This document shows positions 1-7,130 of a stretch of DNA of 25,355 nucleotides, piece after piece. Numbering within the stretch: position 1 is the first letter of the stretch; each line of letters begins with the position of its first letter. The notes beneath the pieces are model-generated. The model made no database searches, was not told the origin of the DNA, and was given only the letters and a program-made list of their open reading frames with translations. Source of the DNA: an uncultured Clostridium sp. GTDB taxonomy: Bacteria > Bacillota > Clostridia > Oscillospirales > Acutalibacteraceae. A program made the position numbers and the translations under genes. Where the stretch lies: assembly GCA_902471875.1 (NCBI GenBank), contig CABRLN010000031.1, positions 1-25,355 of the forward strand, written 5' to 3'.

Positions 1-119
1 CGTTTACTATTGGAAAGGCTGATGCTGTTTTAGCGGCTTCACTTTTCCACTTTGGCGAAATCCCTATACCAACTTTAAAAAAATATCTTCATAAAGAAAA
101 TATTTCGGTCAGGTTGTAA
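1..119 (+). CDS. hisF: Imidazole glycerol phosphate synthase subunit HisF, 3' end only
   Basis: Only the last 39 codons lie in the window, read from base 3 to a TAA at 117-119. The peptide contains ADAVLAASLFHFGEI followed by a proline-rich turn and ends ENISVRL, which matches the conserved C-terminus of HisF, the cyclase subunit that makes imidazole glycerol phosphate and AICAR in histidine synthesis. The S-x-F-H-F-G-E segment is the phosphate-binding end of the (beta/alpha)8 barrel. The rest of the gene, and any his operon, would lie before base 1. No histidine gene follows it, so hisF is probably the last or near-last gene of its operon. The call rests on a short but very characteristic motif. 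Confidence 0.9.
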   Translation, partial: FTIGKADAVLAASLFHFGEIPIPTLKKYLHKENISVRL

Positions 120-155
120 ATAAATCATAAAAATCGGGGCTGTCGCATTAAACCC

Positions 156-197
156 CAAGAAAAAAGAAACCGGGTAGCCCGAAAGGGTTGCCCGGTT
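156..197 (-). terminator. Rho-independent terminator for the MarR/PNPOx/GNAT set
   Basis: A 13-bp stem (two G-U pairs) at 168-180 and 185-197 closes a 4-nt loop. On the minus strand it is followed by a T-rich tail over 156-167. It lies about 50 nt beyond the stop of the GNAT gene. On the plus strand there is no T tract, so it serves hisF poorly. Confidence 0.75.
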
Positions 198-248
198 AAT
201 GCTTTGCATGTATAACTAAATTGCGATATAAACTATACAGAAAAATTA

Positions 249-1112
249 TCATTCCTTAATCCATGCATAAAAATCTGAAGACATATTAAAGCCTATTTTA
301 AAATAAAATTCTTGACCGGATAAAACAATTGCTCTTTTAGCACCAAGTGTTTTTGCACGAGCTAACGCTTCATATACAACTGCCTTTGCCAACCCCAATT
401 TTCTACAATTAGGAATTGTTACAACAGGCTCTATATAAGCTGTATTACCTTGTGTGTACCAAACCCCACAATGAGCACAGTATTCTTCTTCATTTACAGC
501 AAATACTTTTAATATTTTATTATAGTTAGGCGTGGACTCAAAAAATTTACTTTCCCACATTTTTGGTATTCCATCATTATTAAAACCTTTATGTATTACT
601 AATTGATATTTCCAATTATCGATCTCAAAATTTGAAGAACTGATACAATAACCCTTAGGTATTTGATACTGTAAATCTTTATTTAGGTCAATCTGCAAAA
701 CACTTTCTTCTTTATTTTTTCTTACAAATCCCTGTTCCTTTAATACTTCACATAATTGTATGTCATTTGAGTTAGCTTTAACAACAGGAATTGCATCCTC
801 ATTATCAACAACAAAATTCACCATATCCCTTAGTAATTCTTTATCAGAAATTGAATGCAATAAATATGCTCTGTCATTGTAACTTGTATCATATGTAACT
901 AATCCAACCATTTCTCCTGTATTATCCCTAAAAACAGCAATTGAAGTAAGCTTATCTTCATCCAATAAGGTATGTATCATCATCCATTCAAATCTTCCCC
1001 AGTGAAAATGTTCATTGTAACCTACGTCTGCCACTTTCAAAAGAAATTGATATATTTCCATATACTGCTCATTAAAACGCTTACAATCTTTATATTGCTC
1101 TATTATATACAT
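249..1112 (-). CDS. Two-domain GNAT-family N-acetyltransferase
   Basis: 287 aa, ATG start preceded by a GGGGG-containing purine stretch about 9 nt upstream. The C-terminal half (about 150-287) is a recognisable GNAT fold: beta-4 with YIEPVVTIP, then the acetyl-CoA pyrophosphate loop NCRKLGLAKAVV (R/Q-x-x-G-x-A type), and a late GQEFYFKIGF strand. The N-terminal half has the weaker look of a second, degenerate GNAT repeat. The family transfers an acetyl group from acetyl-CoA to an amine; the substrate cannot be read from sequence. It is the last of three minus-strand genes behind a MarR regulator, a layout common for resistance or detoxification genes, but that role is inference. Confidence 0.8.
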   Translation of the reverse strand: MYIIEQYKDCKRFNEQYMEIYQFLLKVADVGYNEHFHWGRFEWMMIHTLLDEDKLTSIAVFRDNTGEMVGLVTYDTSYNDRAYLLHSISDKELLRDMVNFVVDNEDAIPVVKANSNDIQLCEVLKEQGFVRKNKEESVLQIDLNKDLQYQIPKGYCISSSNFEIDNWKYQLVIHKGFNNDGIPKMWESKFFESTPNYNKILKVFAVNEEEYCAHCGVWYTQGNTAYIEPVVTIPNCRKLGLAKAVVYEALARAKTLGAKRAIVLSGQEFYFKIGFNMSSDFYAWIKE

Positions 1113-1188
1113 TTTATAGCCCCCTACAGATAACTTCTCATATTTATTTCAAATTTCAATTTTAAAATTTATATTCTTTTACAATAAT

Positions 1189-1617
1189 TTATTCTAAATT
1201 TTCCATCGTGAAGCTTTCGGTTTTTAAATCATAATAATGTCTGCCTTTAACTGCGGTAAATTTTAATACACAATAATCAGGATCATCTACTCCCTTTTTA
1301 TAGTACATTATATCACCATCTCGCCATATTTCTTTTTTTATTTCTTCATTCTGCAAAACTTCCATATTGCCAATAAGCATAATACCTTCATAACGAAAAC
1401 GCCCTCTGTGATAAAAATAAATACAGGCTTTCGAATTATTCATAAACTGCTGTGAACGCATAGATGATGTGTTTGTGGTAAAATAAAAGCTGTCTCCCTC
1501 TATCTTTCGTGGGACAAACATTGCTTTTGTATTTGGAAATCCGTCTTCATCAACTGATGAAATAAATGCTGTTTTTTGACTGCTAATAAATTCATAAATC
1601 TGCTGTTTTGTTTTCAC
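1189..1617 (-). CDS. Pyridoxamine 5'-phosphate oxidase-like (split-barrel FMN-binding) protein
   Basis: 142 aa. The start is GTG with AAAGGAG about 8 nt upstream. The N-terminal pattern (a helix, then TAFISSVDEDGFPNTKAMF, then FYFTTNTSSMRSQQF and ACIYFY) is typical of the small split-barrel flavin-binding proteins related to general stress protein 26 and PNPOx. These bind FMN or F420, and many have no known substrate. It lies 26 nt after the MarR stop and 76 nt before the GNAT gene, so the three are probably co-transcribed. The name is a fold-level statement; pyridoxine metabolism should not be assumed. Confidence 0.8.
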   Translation of the reverse strand: MKTKQQIYEFISSQKTAFISSVDEDGFPNTKAMFVPRKIEGDSFYFTTNTSSMRSQQFMNNSKACIYFYHRGRFRYEGIMLIGNMEVLQNEEIKKEIWRDGDIMYYKKGVDDPDYCVLKFTAVKGRHYYDLKTESFTMENLE

Positions 1618-1643
1618 TGCTAAATCTCCTTTGATAAATAATA

Positions 1644-2084
1644 TTATTTGTTGTCATTTTCAAATTGAGTCAAAGTATTTACTATTCTTTCAAGACAGCC
1701 TTCAAATTCTTTCATCTCTTTATCTGAAAAGCCTTGATAAAACAAAGTATTCATTTGTTGTGATACATGCTCGTATTTTTCTTGTAAAGACTTTGCATAT
1801 TCTGTAAGAGATATAATTGTTTGACGGCGGTTGTCAGGATTAACAGTTCTTTCTACAATACCTTTATTAACCATTCCGTTTACAATAATTGAAACAGTGT
1901 TTTTAGCAAGAGAGGTTTTCTCACTTATTTCACTAATAGTAAGAAAATCGCTTTTCCATAAAACAAATAAAATTCTACCTTGACCACCACTAATTTCAAT
2001 ACCGTTTTGCAGCAATAAGCGTTCAAAAATTCTATCTTGCAGTTGTTTTATCTGCGTAATGTAAAATCCGCCCTTTGTCTCCAA
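1644..2084 (-). CDS. MarR-family transcriptional regulator
   Basis: 146 aa, TTG start with GAGGTG about 6 nt upstream; no in-frame ATG occurs before the HTH. A winged helix-turn-helix covers roughly 45-105: LTISEISEKTSLAKNTVS is the recognition region, followed by MVNKGIVERTVNPDNRRQ, the classic wing of MarR proteins with its D-N-R-R turn. Flanking helices form the dimer domain. MarR proteins usually repress their own operon and release DNA on binding a small phenolic or oxidant ligand. A repeated box sits right over its predicted start of transcription (see 2104-2132), fitting autoregulation of this gene and the two genes after it. Confidence 0.88.
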   Translation of the reverse strand: METKGGFYITQIKQLQDRIFERLLLQNGIEISGGQGRILFVLWKSDFLTISEISEKTSLAKNTVSIIVNGMVNKGIVERTVNPDNRRQTIISLTEYAKSLQEKYEHVSQQMNTLFYQGFSDKEMKEFEGCLERIVNTLTQFENDNK

Positions 2085-2103
2085 TAAAGCACCTCAATTC
2101 TTA

Positions 2104-2132
2104 TTAGAACATTTCTATTTAGAACAATTATA
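2104..2132 (-). promoter_or_regulatory. Promoter -10 and candidate MarR operator
   Basis: Reading the minus strand, a perfect TATAAT (2127-2132) is followed at once by TGTTCTAA, 7 nt, TGTTCTAA (2119-2126 and 2104-2111), a 15-nt-period direct repeat that also contains a TTCTA/TAGAA dyad. The repeats cover the expected +1. Position and symmetry suit an autoregulatory operator; the -35 is poor. The operator role is inference. Confidence 0.5.
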
Positions 2133-2231
2133 ATATAGCATAAATAACTTTAAAAATCAATATAGGATATATTGATTTTTTTAAAATTGCTCCATTTAAA
2201 ATTTTTATTTTAAGTTATAGTAATTTAAAGT

Positions 2232-2261
2232 TTGTCATAAAAATATTATAGTCTTTATAAT
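2232..2261 (+). promoter_or_regulatory. Sigma-A promoter for the D,D-carboxypeptidase gene
   Basis: TTGTCA at 2232-2237 and TATAAT at 2256-2261 with an 18-nt spacer, 50 nt before the ATG. Surrounding DNA is very AT-rich, so chance matches are possible. Confidence 0.5.
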
Positions 2262-2310
2262 TTATAAATAGAAAAATATATTAATCATAAAAGGAAGGGC
2301 AGGGTATAAT

Positions 2311-3456
2311 ATGAAGAAAATCACAAAAAAACTGTTATCAGTTGTGTTGTGTACAGTGCTTATATTGGGAGTTGAGGTAAACGCAGGTGCTGTTTCGGCT
2401 GATGAAATTACAGCACCATCAGCCGTTTTGGTAGAAGCAGAAACAGGAAAGGTGCTGTTTGACAAAGACTGCCACCAAGTGCGTGCCTGTGCCTCAATTA
2501 CAAAAGTTATGACAATGCTTTTGGTACTGGAGGCAATAGACCAAGGTAAAATTAGTATGGACGACAACATTACAGCCAGTGCTCATGCGGCGTCTATGGG
2601 AGGTTCTGACATTTGGCTTGAGGAGGGCGAGGTTATGAGCGTGCACGACCTTGTAAAAGCAACAATGGTAGCCAGCGCAAACGACGCCGCCGTTGCACTT
2701 GCCGAAGAGGTTGCCGGCAGCGAGGACGCTTTTGTTGAAAAAATGAACCAAAAGGCAAAGGAATTAGGAATGAAAGAAACAACCTTTAAAAACTGCAATG
2801 GGCTTGATGAAGAGGGTCATCTAACTTCTGCATATGATGTTGCCCTAATGTCAAGAGAGCTTATAAAACATAAGGAAATTTTTGAATTCACCTCAATTTG
2901 GATGGACTATTTGCGTGACGGTAAAACTCAAATTGTAAATACCAACAAGCTATTAAAATCCTACAAGGGTATAACAGGCTTAAAAACAGGCACAACCTCG
3001 CAGGCAGGCAGCTGCATTTCTGCCACTGCTACACGTGACAGCTTGACACTTGTAGCGGTTGTTTTGGGCAGTGCATCAGGCAAAGAAAGATTTTCAGACG
3101 CCTCTGCCCTTTTAGATTATGGCTTTGCAAATTACTGTATTTACACACCAAAGTTTTCAGAAGAAATTCCTGAAATAGCAGTTAATAATGGCATGCAGCC
3201 AAACCTTAAAGCCCAAGCTAATATATCGGGAAATTTTGTTATTGACAAAGGCAAAAGCAAAGAAGTAACCTATAAACTCACATTAGAAGAACAGCTTGAA
3301 GCTCCTGTAAATAAGGGTGATAAAGTAGGAACACTTACCTTTTACATCGGTAAAGAGAAACTACGAGAATATCCTGTAGTAGCACAACACATTGTTGACA
3401 AAATGACATTTTCATCAGTTTTTTCAATGCTGTTTAGTTGCTTTGTAAAAATGTAG
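2311..3456 (+). CDS. D-alanyl-D-alanine carboxypeptidase (low-molecular-weight PBP, DacF/PBP5-like)
   Basis: 381 aa with AAGGAAGG about 11 nt before ATG. Residues 1-30 are a signal peptide (MKKITKK, hydrophobic core, cut near NAGAVSA). The three active-site motifs of class C PBPs are all present: S62-I-T-K65 with the nucleophilic serine, S122-A-N124, and K225-T-G-T228. A C-terminal beta domain (about 280-360) and a short amphipathic tail (DKMTFSSVFSMLFSCFVKM) fit peripheral membrane anchoring on the outer face. The family trims the terminal D-Ala from peptidoglycan pentapeptides. In spore formers DacF acts in the forespore on cortex cross-linking and others act in vegetative wall; which applies here cannot be told, and the upstream box looks like sigma-A rather than sigma-F. 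Confidence 0.92.
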   Translation: MKKITKKLLSVVLCTVLILGVEVNAGAVSADEITAPSAVLVEAETGKVLFDKDCHQVRACASITKVMTMLLVLEAIDQGKISMDDNITASAHAASMGGSDIWLEEGEVMSVHDLVKATMVASANDAAVALAEEVAGSEDAFVEKMNQKAKELGMKETTFKNCNGLDEEGHLTSAYDVALMSRELIKHKEIFEFTSIWMDYLRDGKTQIVNTNKLLKSYKGITGLKTGTTSQAGSCISATATRDSLTLVAVVLGSASGKERFSDASALLDYGFANYCIYTPKFSEEIPEIAVNNGMQPNLKAQANISGNFVIDKGKSKEVTYKLTLEEQLEAPVNKGDKVGTLTFYIGKEKLREYPVVAQHIVDKMTFSSVFSMLFSCFVKM

Positions 3457-3526
3457 TTTATTATTTCTTTCAAACATAGCTACCTATTAATTTAATGCCA
3501 TAAGAAATCATGATAATAAAAATATT

Positions 3527-3547
3527 AGGAGAGCATTTTGCTCTCCT
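3527..3547. terminator. Hairpin terminator between convergent genes
   Basis: A 9-bp stem AGGAGAGCA/TGCTCTCCT with a 3-nt loop lies between the carboxypeptidase (+) and a GNAT gene (-). The minus-strand tail is the more U-rich (TAATATTTTTATT), so it best serves the GNAT gene but may stop both. Confidence 0.6.
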
Positions 3548-3603
3548 GCTTTAATATCACTTCATATTAAACATAGGCATTTTTACAGCACAACATATAT
3601 GTT

Positions 3604-4056
3604 TTACAGTACGGCACAAAAAATTTCAGAGGTTTCGCCCCAAGGGTGAAAGCCTGTTGCAATACGTTCAAAACCGTAATGTTCATAATAACCTATGTGG
3701 TCAGTACAAAGATAAAGCTTTGCAAAACCTGCTTTTTTGGCGTCTGACTTAGCCTTTTCTATAAGAAAACCGCCATAGGCATTGCCACGATTTTCTTCTT
3801 CAATATACAAAGCACAAAACCAAGGGTATAAATCCATACGGCTTATAAAATCGTTTGTAATAAGCCCTGCACAACCGATAATTTTGTCATTATCATACAG
3901 CAAATACCATTGCGGCAAAGGGTTTTCTGCATTAATACAGTGATTAATGCAGTCTTCATATACAGCCTTACTTTCGTCTGTTGCCCAATGATTTTGAAAA
4001 TATTCTATTGCAATATCCGCATATTCGGGATTTTCTCTTACTGACATAACTTTCAT
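3604..4056 (-). CDS. GNAT-family N-acetyltransferase
   Basis: 150 aa, single GNAT domain. ATG has AGAGG about 9 nt upstream. Strand beta-4 reads FCALYIEEENRGNAYGGFLI, whose R90-G-N-A-Y-G is the acetyl-CoA pyrophosphate loop. It is followed by a helix and by KLYLCTDHIGYYEHYGFE, the typical beta-5 plus Y-E-x-x-G-F segment with the conserved tyrosine general acid. Substrate unknown. It stands alone on the minus strand between a terminator and the MutS-like gene, 81 nt downstream of the latter's stop. Confidence 0.85.
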   Translation of the reverse strand: MKVMSVRENPEYADIAIEYFQNHWATDESKAVYEDCINHCINAENPLPQWYLLYDNDKIIGCAGLITNDFISRMDLYPWFCALYIEEENRGNAYGGFLIEKAKSDAKKAGFAKLYLCTDHIGYYEHYGFERIATGFHPWGETSEIFCAVL

Positions 4057-4099
4057 AATAATTTACCTCTTAAATTTTTAATTTTATATTTCTCACATC

Positions 4100-4130
4100 A
4101 AATATTTTTAATAACTGCTTAAAAATATTT
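4100..4130. repeat. Perfect 12-bp A/T-only inverted repeat
   Basis: AAATATTTTTAA (4100-4111), 7-nt loop, TTAAAAATATTT (4119-4130), in the 81 nt between the MutS-like gene and the GNAT gene, both on the minus strand. No T tract follows, so terminator function is doubtful; it may be a weak terminator or a processing hairpin. Confidence 0.45.
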
Positions 4131-4137
4131 ATTTAAA

Positions 4138-5793
4138 CTACATTCTTTTATCAATGGCACTTTTAATTTTTTCAAAAGTTACACCGTATTTTTCGGCAAT
4201 ATCCTTTGCGTAGCTTAGTCCCTGCGGAGGATTAATAAAAACTTTAAAAGAGCGCTCCCCATTTTCTACACCCGTTACCATACTTTCTATTTTAGAGCTA
4301 CCCTGCACCTGAGTATTCATTGCTGACGCATTAGCACCAAGATCATGCATATGGGTGTTAAAAATACATCTTACACCAAGGTAACGCATTGCTTTTACAA
4401 CATCGGTTGCAATGTACACACCCTCGGTTACATTTGTTGTAGCCAAGCTTTCATTAAGCAACAGCAGACTTTTTGAGGTTGCTTTGCCAAAAATTTCTGC
4501 AAGACGTGCCGACTCCTCCCCTAGTCTGCCTAAATCTACAGTGTCATTTTCATCTGCCGGAAAGTGTGTATAAATATTATCACAAGGACTAAGTACAAAG
4601 CTACTGCATGGTACATATATTCCACATTGAGCCATAAGCACAGCAATTCCAAGTGCCTGTGTTATGGTGGTTTTGCCACCACGGTTAGGACCTGTAAGAA
4701 TAAAAATCCTGCCAACATCGTCATTAAAATCAATATTATTGGTTACAATGTTAATGTTCTCTTCATTTACCGCCTTTATGGCAAGCTTAAGATTATACAG
4801 GTCCTTTGCACTGATTTCACGGTCTTCAGCAGTCAGAATTTCCGCTTTGCAGATTGGTAACCCCTTTGCTTTAATTTTTTCAATAAGTTCTGCCCATCTT
4901 ATGTAAAAAATAATTTCAGGCATTAAAGAAATAAAGGTATAGCCGTTTACATTAACATGCTTTCGCAAAACATCTTTTATATTATTAACTATTCTGTCCA
5001 TTATTTCGGTTACAATTTGCTTCATACTATCCGAAAGACGGTCCTGTCCCGTTGGAATATCGTCATAAGACAGTTTAAACTCCTTTGACGACGCAGGGTG
5101 AAAAGACTTTAAATGTGCATAGTCGTTACCGGGCAAAATACCTCCTTCTTTTTTTGCAGATATAGCCATAAATCTTTTTAAAACACCGCTGTCGGTAAAC
5201 TCTCGGCTATTTAGTGAAAGAATACCTGCACGCACAGGTCTAAGCATACTGTCAAGGTTTACTCCAATGGTAACGCTGTGCAGTTGTCTAGCCTGTTTAA
5301 AAGCATCGTCAATGTCTTGCTGTAAGGGTTCAAATGAACCATCATTGTAAATTTGAGTAACCAATTCACGAAGCTTGCATAACCCTTGGGACTGCAGTTC
5401 AAGCTGTTCCAGAGTGGTTTTAAGTGATTTTATACATTCTATATAGCGGTTTATTTCACGCAGGCGGTTTATTAACTGCCACAGTGATGACGCATCAGTA
5501 TCCTTTTTGAATTTTTCAAGTTCTTTTAACTCACTCAGCATTCCCAAAAGCTCTGTAAGACTTTCACGCAGCTGAGGCAATCTTAAAAAATCCTCAAAAA
5601 CATCACATCTGTATTTTATAAGCTGTTGGTCACACTCAATTTGAGTCATTAACTGCTTAATACTGTTTTGCTCGTAAGAGTCTTGGGTTAAAACCTTTAC
5701 TATATAATCTATCGACAAATCATTTATAGATTCACCACTCATTGTTATAGGTGATTTTTTGTAATTCGTAGGATAAAATAAACTAAAATCCAC
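4138..5793 (-). CDS. MutS-family ATPase (MutS2-like core without mismatch-recognition or Smr domains)
   Basis: 551 aa. GTG start with AAGGAAGG about 10 nt upstream. Residues 30-340 are largely helical and resemble the MutS lever/clamp region. Residues 350-551 are the MutS ATPase: Walker A FILTGPNRGGKTT (365-376), signature region around DLGRLGEESARLAEIF (420-435), Walker B LLLLNE (443-448), and the H-loop FNTHMHDL (478-485). There is no N-terminal mismatch-binding domain and no C-terminal Smr nuclease, so this is neither MutS nor a full MutS2. The Walker B reads N-E where MutS has D-E; related MutS-like proteins with N-E exist, so it may be a subfamily feature. A role in DNA structure handling is inference. 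Confidence 0.8.
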   Translation of the reverse strand: MDFSLFYPTNYKKSPITMSGESINDLSIDYIVKVLTQDSYEQNSIKQLMTQIECDQQLIKYRCDVFEDFLRLPQLRESLTELLGMLSELKELEKFKKDTDASSLWQLINRLREINRYIECIKSLKTTLEQLELQSQGLCKLRELVTQIYNDGSFEPLQQDIDDAFKQARQLHSVTIGVNLDSMLRPVRAGILSLNSREFTDSGVLKRFMAISAKKEGGILPGNDYAHLKSFHPASSKEFKLSYDDIPTGQDRLSDSMKQIVTEIMDRIVNNIKDVLRKHVNVNGYTFISLMPEIIFYIRWAELIEKIKAKGLPICKAEILTAEDREISAKDLYNLKLAIKAVNEENINIVTNNIDFNDDVGRIFILTGPNRGGKTTITQALGIAVLMAQCGIYVPCSSFVLSPCDNIYTHFPADENDTVDLGRLGEESARLAEIFGKATSKSLLLLNESLATTNVTEGVYIATDVVKAMRYLGVRCIFNTHMHDLGANASAMNTQVQGSSKIESMVTGVENGERSFKVFINPPQGLSYAKDIAEKYGVTFEKIKSAIDKRM

Positions 5794-6112
5794 TTTAATA
5801 TATACCTTCCTTTGGTTATAATATAATTATTTATAAACATATAATAACATATTCACCTAATTTTACAATAGATTATATATATTATTTGATTAACTTTCTT
5901 TAAATTTTCTTTAAAAATTTATATGTTATATGAAACTAAATGCATATTCACATCTATAATTGTAAAACCGCTTTGCGCCTTCATATACAAAAGGCTTTAT
6001 AATAAAAAAATTATTGAAAATATTTCGTTAAGGACAATATCCTTAAAAACTGCAAGAATTTGAAAAGGCTTGCCTAAACTTTAATTTTTCCCCAACATTT
6101 ACAATAGAAAAC
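5794..6112. other. Gene-free AT-rich stretch upstream of the MutS-like gene
   Basis: No ORF with a ribosome binding site was found. It holds a small perfect dyad TTAAGGA-CAATA-TCCTTAA (6028-6046) and the presumed promoter of the MutS-like gene, which I could not place with confidence. The RNA gene's terminator begins at its right edge. Confidence 0.4.
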
Positions 6113-6141
6113 AAAAAAGCCCAACAGCTAAAACTGTTGGG
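6113..6141 (-). terminator. Terminator of the 6S-like RNA
   Basis: Stem CCCAACAG/CTGTTGGG with a 6-nt loop, followed on the minus strand by GC then six T (6113-6118). It lies just beyond the closing stem of the RNA. Confidence 0.85.
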
Positions 6142-6362
6142 TAAATTCTTTAATATATCCCGCCTGACCGCTAGGTGTTAAATGATAACCTGCCTACAAA
6201 ATAGCCAGGTGGGTGCTTCTTGCCAGCTTTATTGCTCCCAACTTCCACACGCACCGTACAGTGCATACGGGAGGTCTGCAAACCACTGCCAAAGATTAAG
6301 CTCCCTAAATAAAAAGTGTAGGGTTATATAAACACCAAACACGCATCAAGCAGGACGTTGAC
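6113..6362 (-). ncRNA. ssrS: Probable 6S RNA
   Basis: This GC-richer stretch lies between two minus-strand genes, has no ORF, and ends in a strong terminator. On the minus strand its two ends pair: TCCTGCTTGA (6346-6355) with TCAGGCGGGA (6158-6167) forms 10 bp including two G-U pairs, extended by TGC against GCG and by GGTGTT/AACACC further in. The folded part is about 200 nt, the usual 6S size, and the shape (long closing stem, loose central region, GC-rich apical hairpin near 6236-6275, side hairpin ACCTG/CAGGT near 6190-6212) fits 6S, which binds sigma-A RNA polymerase by mimicking an open promoter. I see none of the conserved blocks of SRP RNA, tmRNA or RNase P RNA. Exact 5' end uncertain; identity needs a covariance model. 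Confidence 0.55.
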
Positions 6363-6402
6363 TAATTAATTACTGCATTTATTATTAACGTAAGTACTGT
6401 AA

Positions 6403-6699
6403 TTATTCTTCCTCGCCAAAGATTTCATCAAAGTGCTTTTCAAATTCAGATGCAAGTTCATCAAGAAGATCATCATCCTCAACCTCAAGCAAAAGCTCTT
6501 CTCCGTTTTCTTCAATTGTCTGGAAAATATAATACTCACCGTCATCCTCTAACTGTTCCTGAGCATCGTCATAAACCGGCAACAATGCATAATATACATT
6601 GTCATCCTTTTCAATACTGTCAATAATCTCAAATGTATGTTCTACATTTTCATCATCCAATAAAGTTATCAAATCAGCCTCGAATTCTTCATTACTCAT
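6403..6699 (-). CDS. DUF1292 (YrzB-like) small acidic protein
   Basis: 98 aa using the ATG at 6697-6699. An in-frame ATG at 6715-6717 would add MKGMIL, but AAAGGA lies a good distance before the internal ATG, whereas the upstream one has only a weak AGAGAG. The protein is very acidic (runs of D and E, ending FDEIFGEEE) and shows the DUF1292 pattern: an opening strand on 'TLLDDENVEHTFEIID', then NVYYALLPVYD and EYYIFQTIEENGEELLLEVEDDDLL. In many Firmicutes members lie near alaS/yrrK genes. Function is unknown. A good promoter (6730-6758) precedes it, and the 6S-like RNA lies just downstream on the same strand. Confidence 0.8.
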   Translation of the reverse strand: MSNEEFEADLITLLDDENVEHTFEIIDSIEKDDNVYYALLPVYDDAQEQLEDDGEYYIFQTIEENGEELLLEVEDDDLLDELASEFEKHFDEIFGEEE

Positions 6700-6729
6700 T
6701 AGTATCATTCCTTTCATCTCTCTAAAGCT

Positions 6730-6758
6730 ATTTTAACCATTTATCAGCTATAAGTCAA
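6730..6758 (-). promoter_or_regulatory. Sigma-A promoter for the DUF1292 gene
   Basis: On the minus strand TTGACT (6753-6758), 17-nt spacer, TAAAAT (6730-6735), about 30 nt before the chosen start codon. Confidence 0.65.
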
Positions 6759-6847
6759 GTGAAAATTTGTGAAATTTATGATAATACAGGAAATTTAGTG
6801 CTTTTTAACAAATATATAAAACTTTTTAAAAATATTAAAAAAATGTG

Positions 6848-6875
6848 TTGACTTTTACAAAATAGATGCTATAAT
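6848..6875 (+). promoter_or_regulatory. Strong sigma-A promoter of an orphan transcription unit
   Basis: TTGACT (6848-6853), 16-nt spacer, perfect TATAAT (6870-6875). Transcription would start near 6882, only about 10 nt before the first of four Shine-Dalgarno/AUG modules. It diverges from the DUF1292 promoter. The transcript would run to the terminator at 7529-7563. Confidence 0.7.
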
Positions 6876-6891
6876 ATAAGTAAATTAAGAA

Positions 6892-7064
6892 AGAGGTACA
6901 GACCAATGAGATAATTAGTTTTACTACAGTTTAATTTTACAAGCGAGGTACACTCCAATGAGAAAGTAACTATGACTAAACCAAAAATTCATTAAGAGGT
7001 ATAGTCCAATGTAATATTCAAGTTTTTCTCAAGTAATTTTTAGTGAAAGGGGCTTAGTCTTATG
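6892..7064 (+). repeat. Four evenly spaced Shine-Dalgarno/AUG modules (about 52-nt period)
   Basis: Three 19-nt units share the pattern RGAGGTAYANWCCAATG: 6892-6910, 6944-6962 and 6995-7013. A fourth, looser unit (AAGGGG...TTAGTCTTATG) ends at 7064. Their ATGs start at 6906, 6958, 7009 and 7062, spacings 52, 51 and 53. Each has a GAGG or GGGG ribosome binding site 7-10 nt before ATG. The reading frames are ATG AGA TAA, ATG AGA AAG TAA, ATG TAA, and a 22-codon ORF. DNA between units is not conserved, so selection seems to act on the initiation sites. Function unknown. Confidence 0.7.
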
Positions 7065-7130
7065 GGCGAACTGGAACCTGAAAATTCAATAGGCTTTTAC
7101 CCAATGGCAAAAGCCGAAAAACACAGTTAA
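7062..7130 (+). CDS. 22-codon ORF after the fourth initiation module
   Basis: ATG with AAAGGGG about 9 nt upstream. The peptide begins MGELEPENSIGFYPMAK and ends AEKHS. It has a strong ribosome binding site but matches no family I know. A 7-bp hairpin GGCTTTT/AAAAGCC (7092-7115) lies inside it. In the next frame, the sequence after its stop continues without stops to a very hydrophobic end, MVLIMFIFVLI (stop near 7230), so this could be the front of a frameshifted small membrane protein, a leader peptide, or a chance ORF in a structured RNA. Confidence 0.35.
   Translation: MGELEPENSIGFYPMAKAEKHS

Noticed and set aside
136..156. GGGG-CTGTCGCATTAAA-CCCC after hisF, resembling an insertion-sequence end
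   Set aside because: A single short match with no partner end, no target duplication and no transposase remnant in the window.
2262..2798. Minus-strand open frames inside the D,D-carboxypeptidase gene
   Set aside because: They mirror the strong codon pattern of the plus-strand gene, which carries all three PBP motifs; none has a ribosome binding site or family features.
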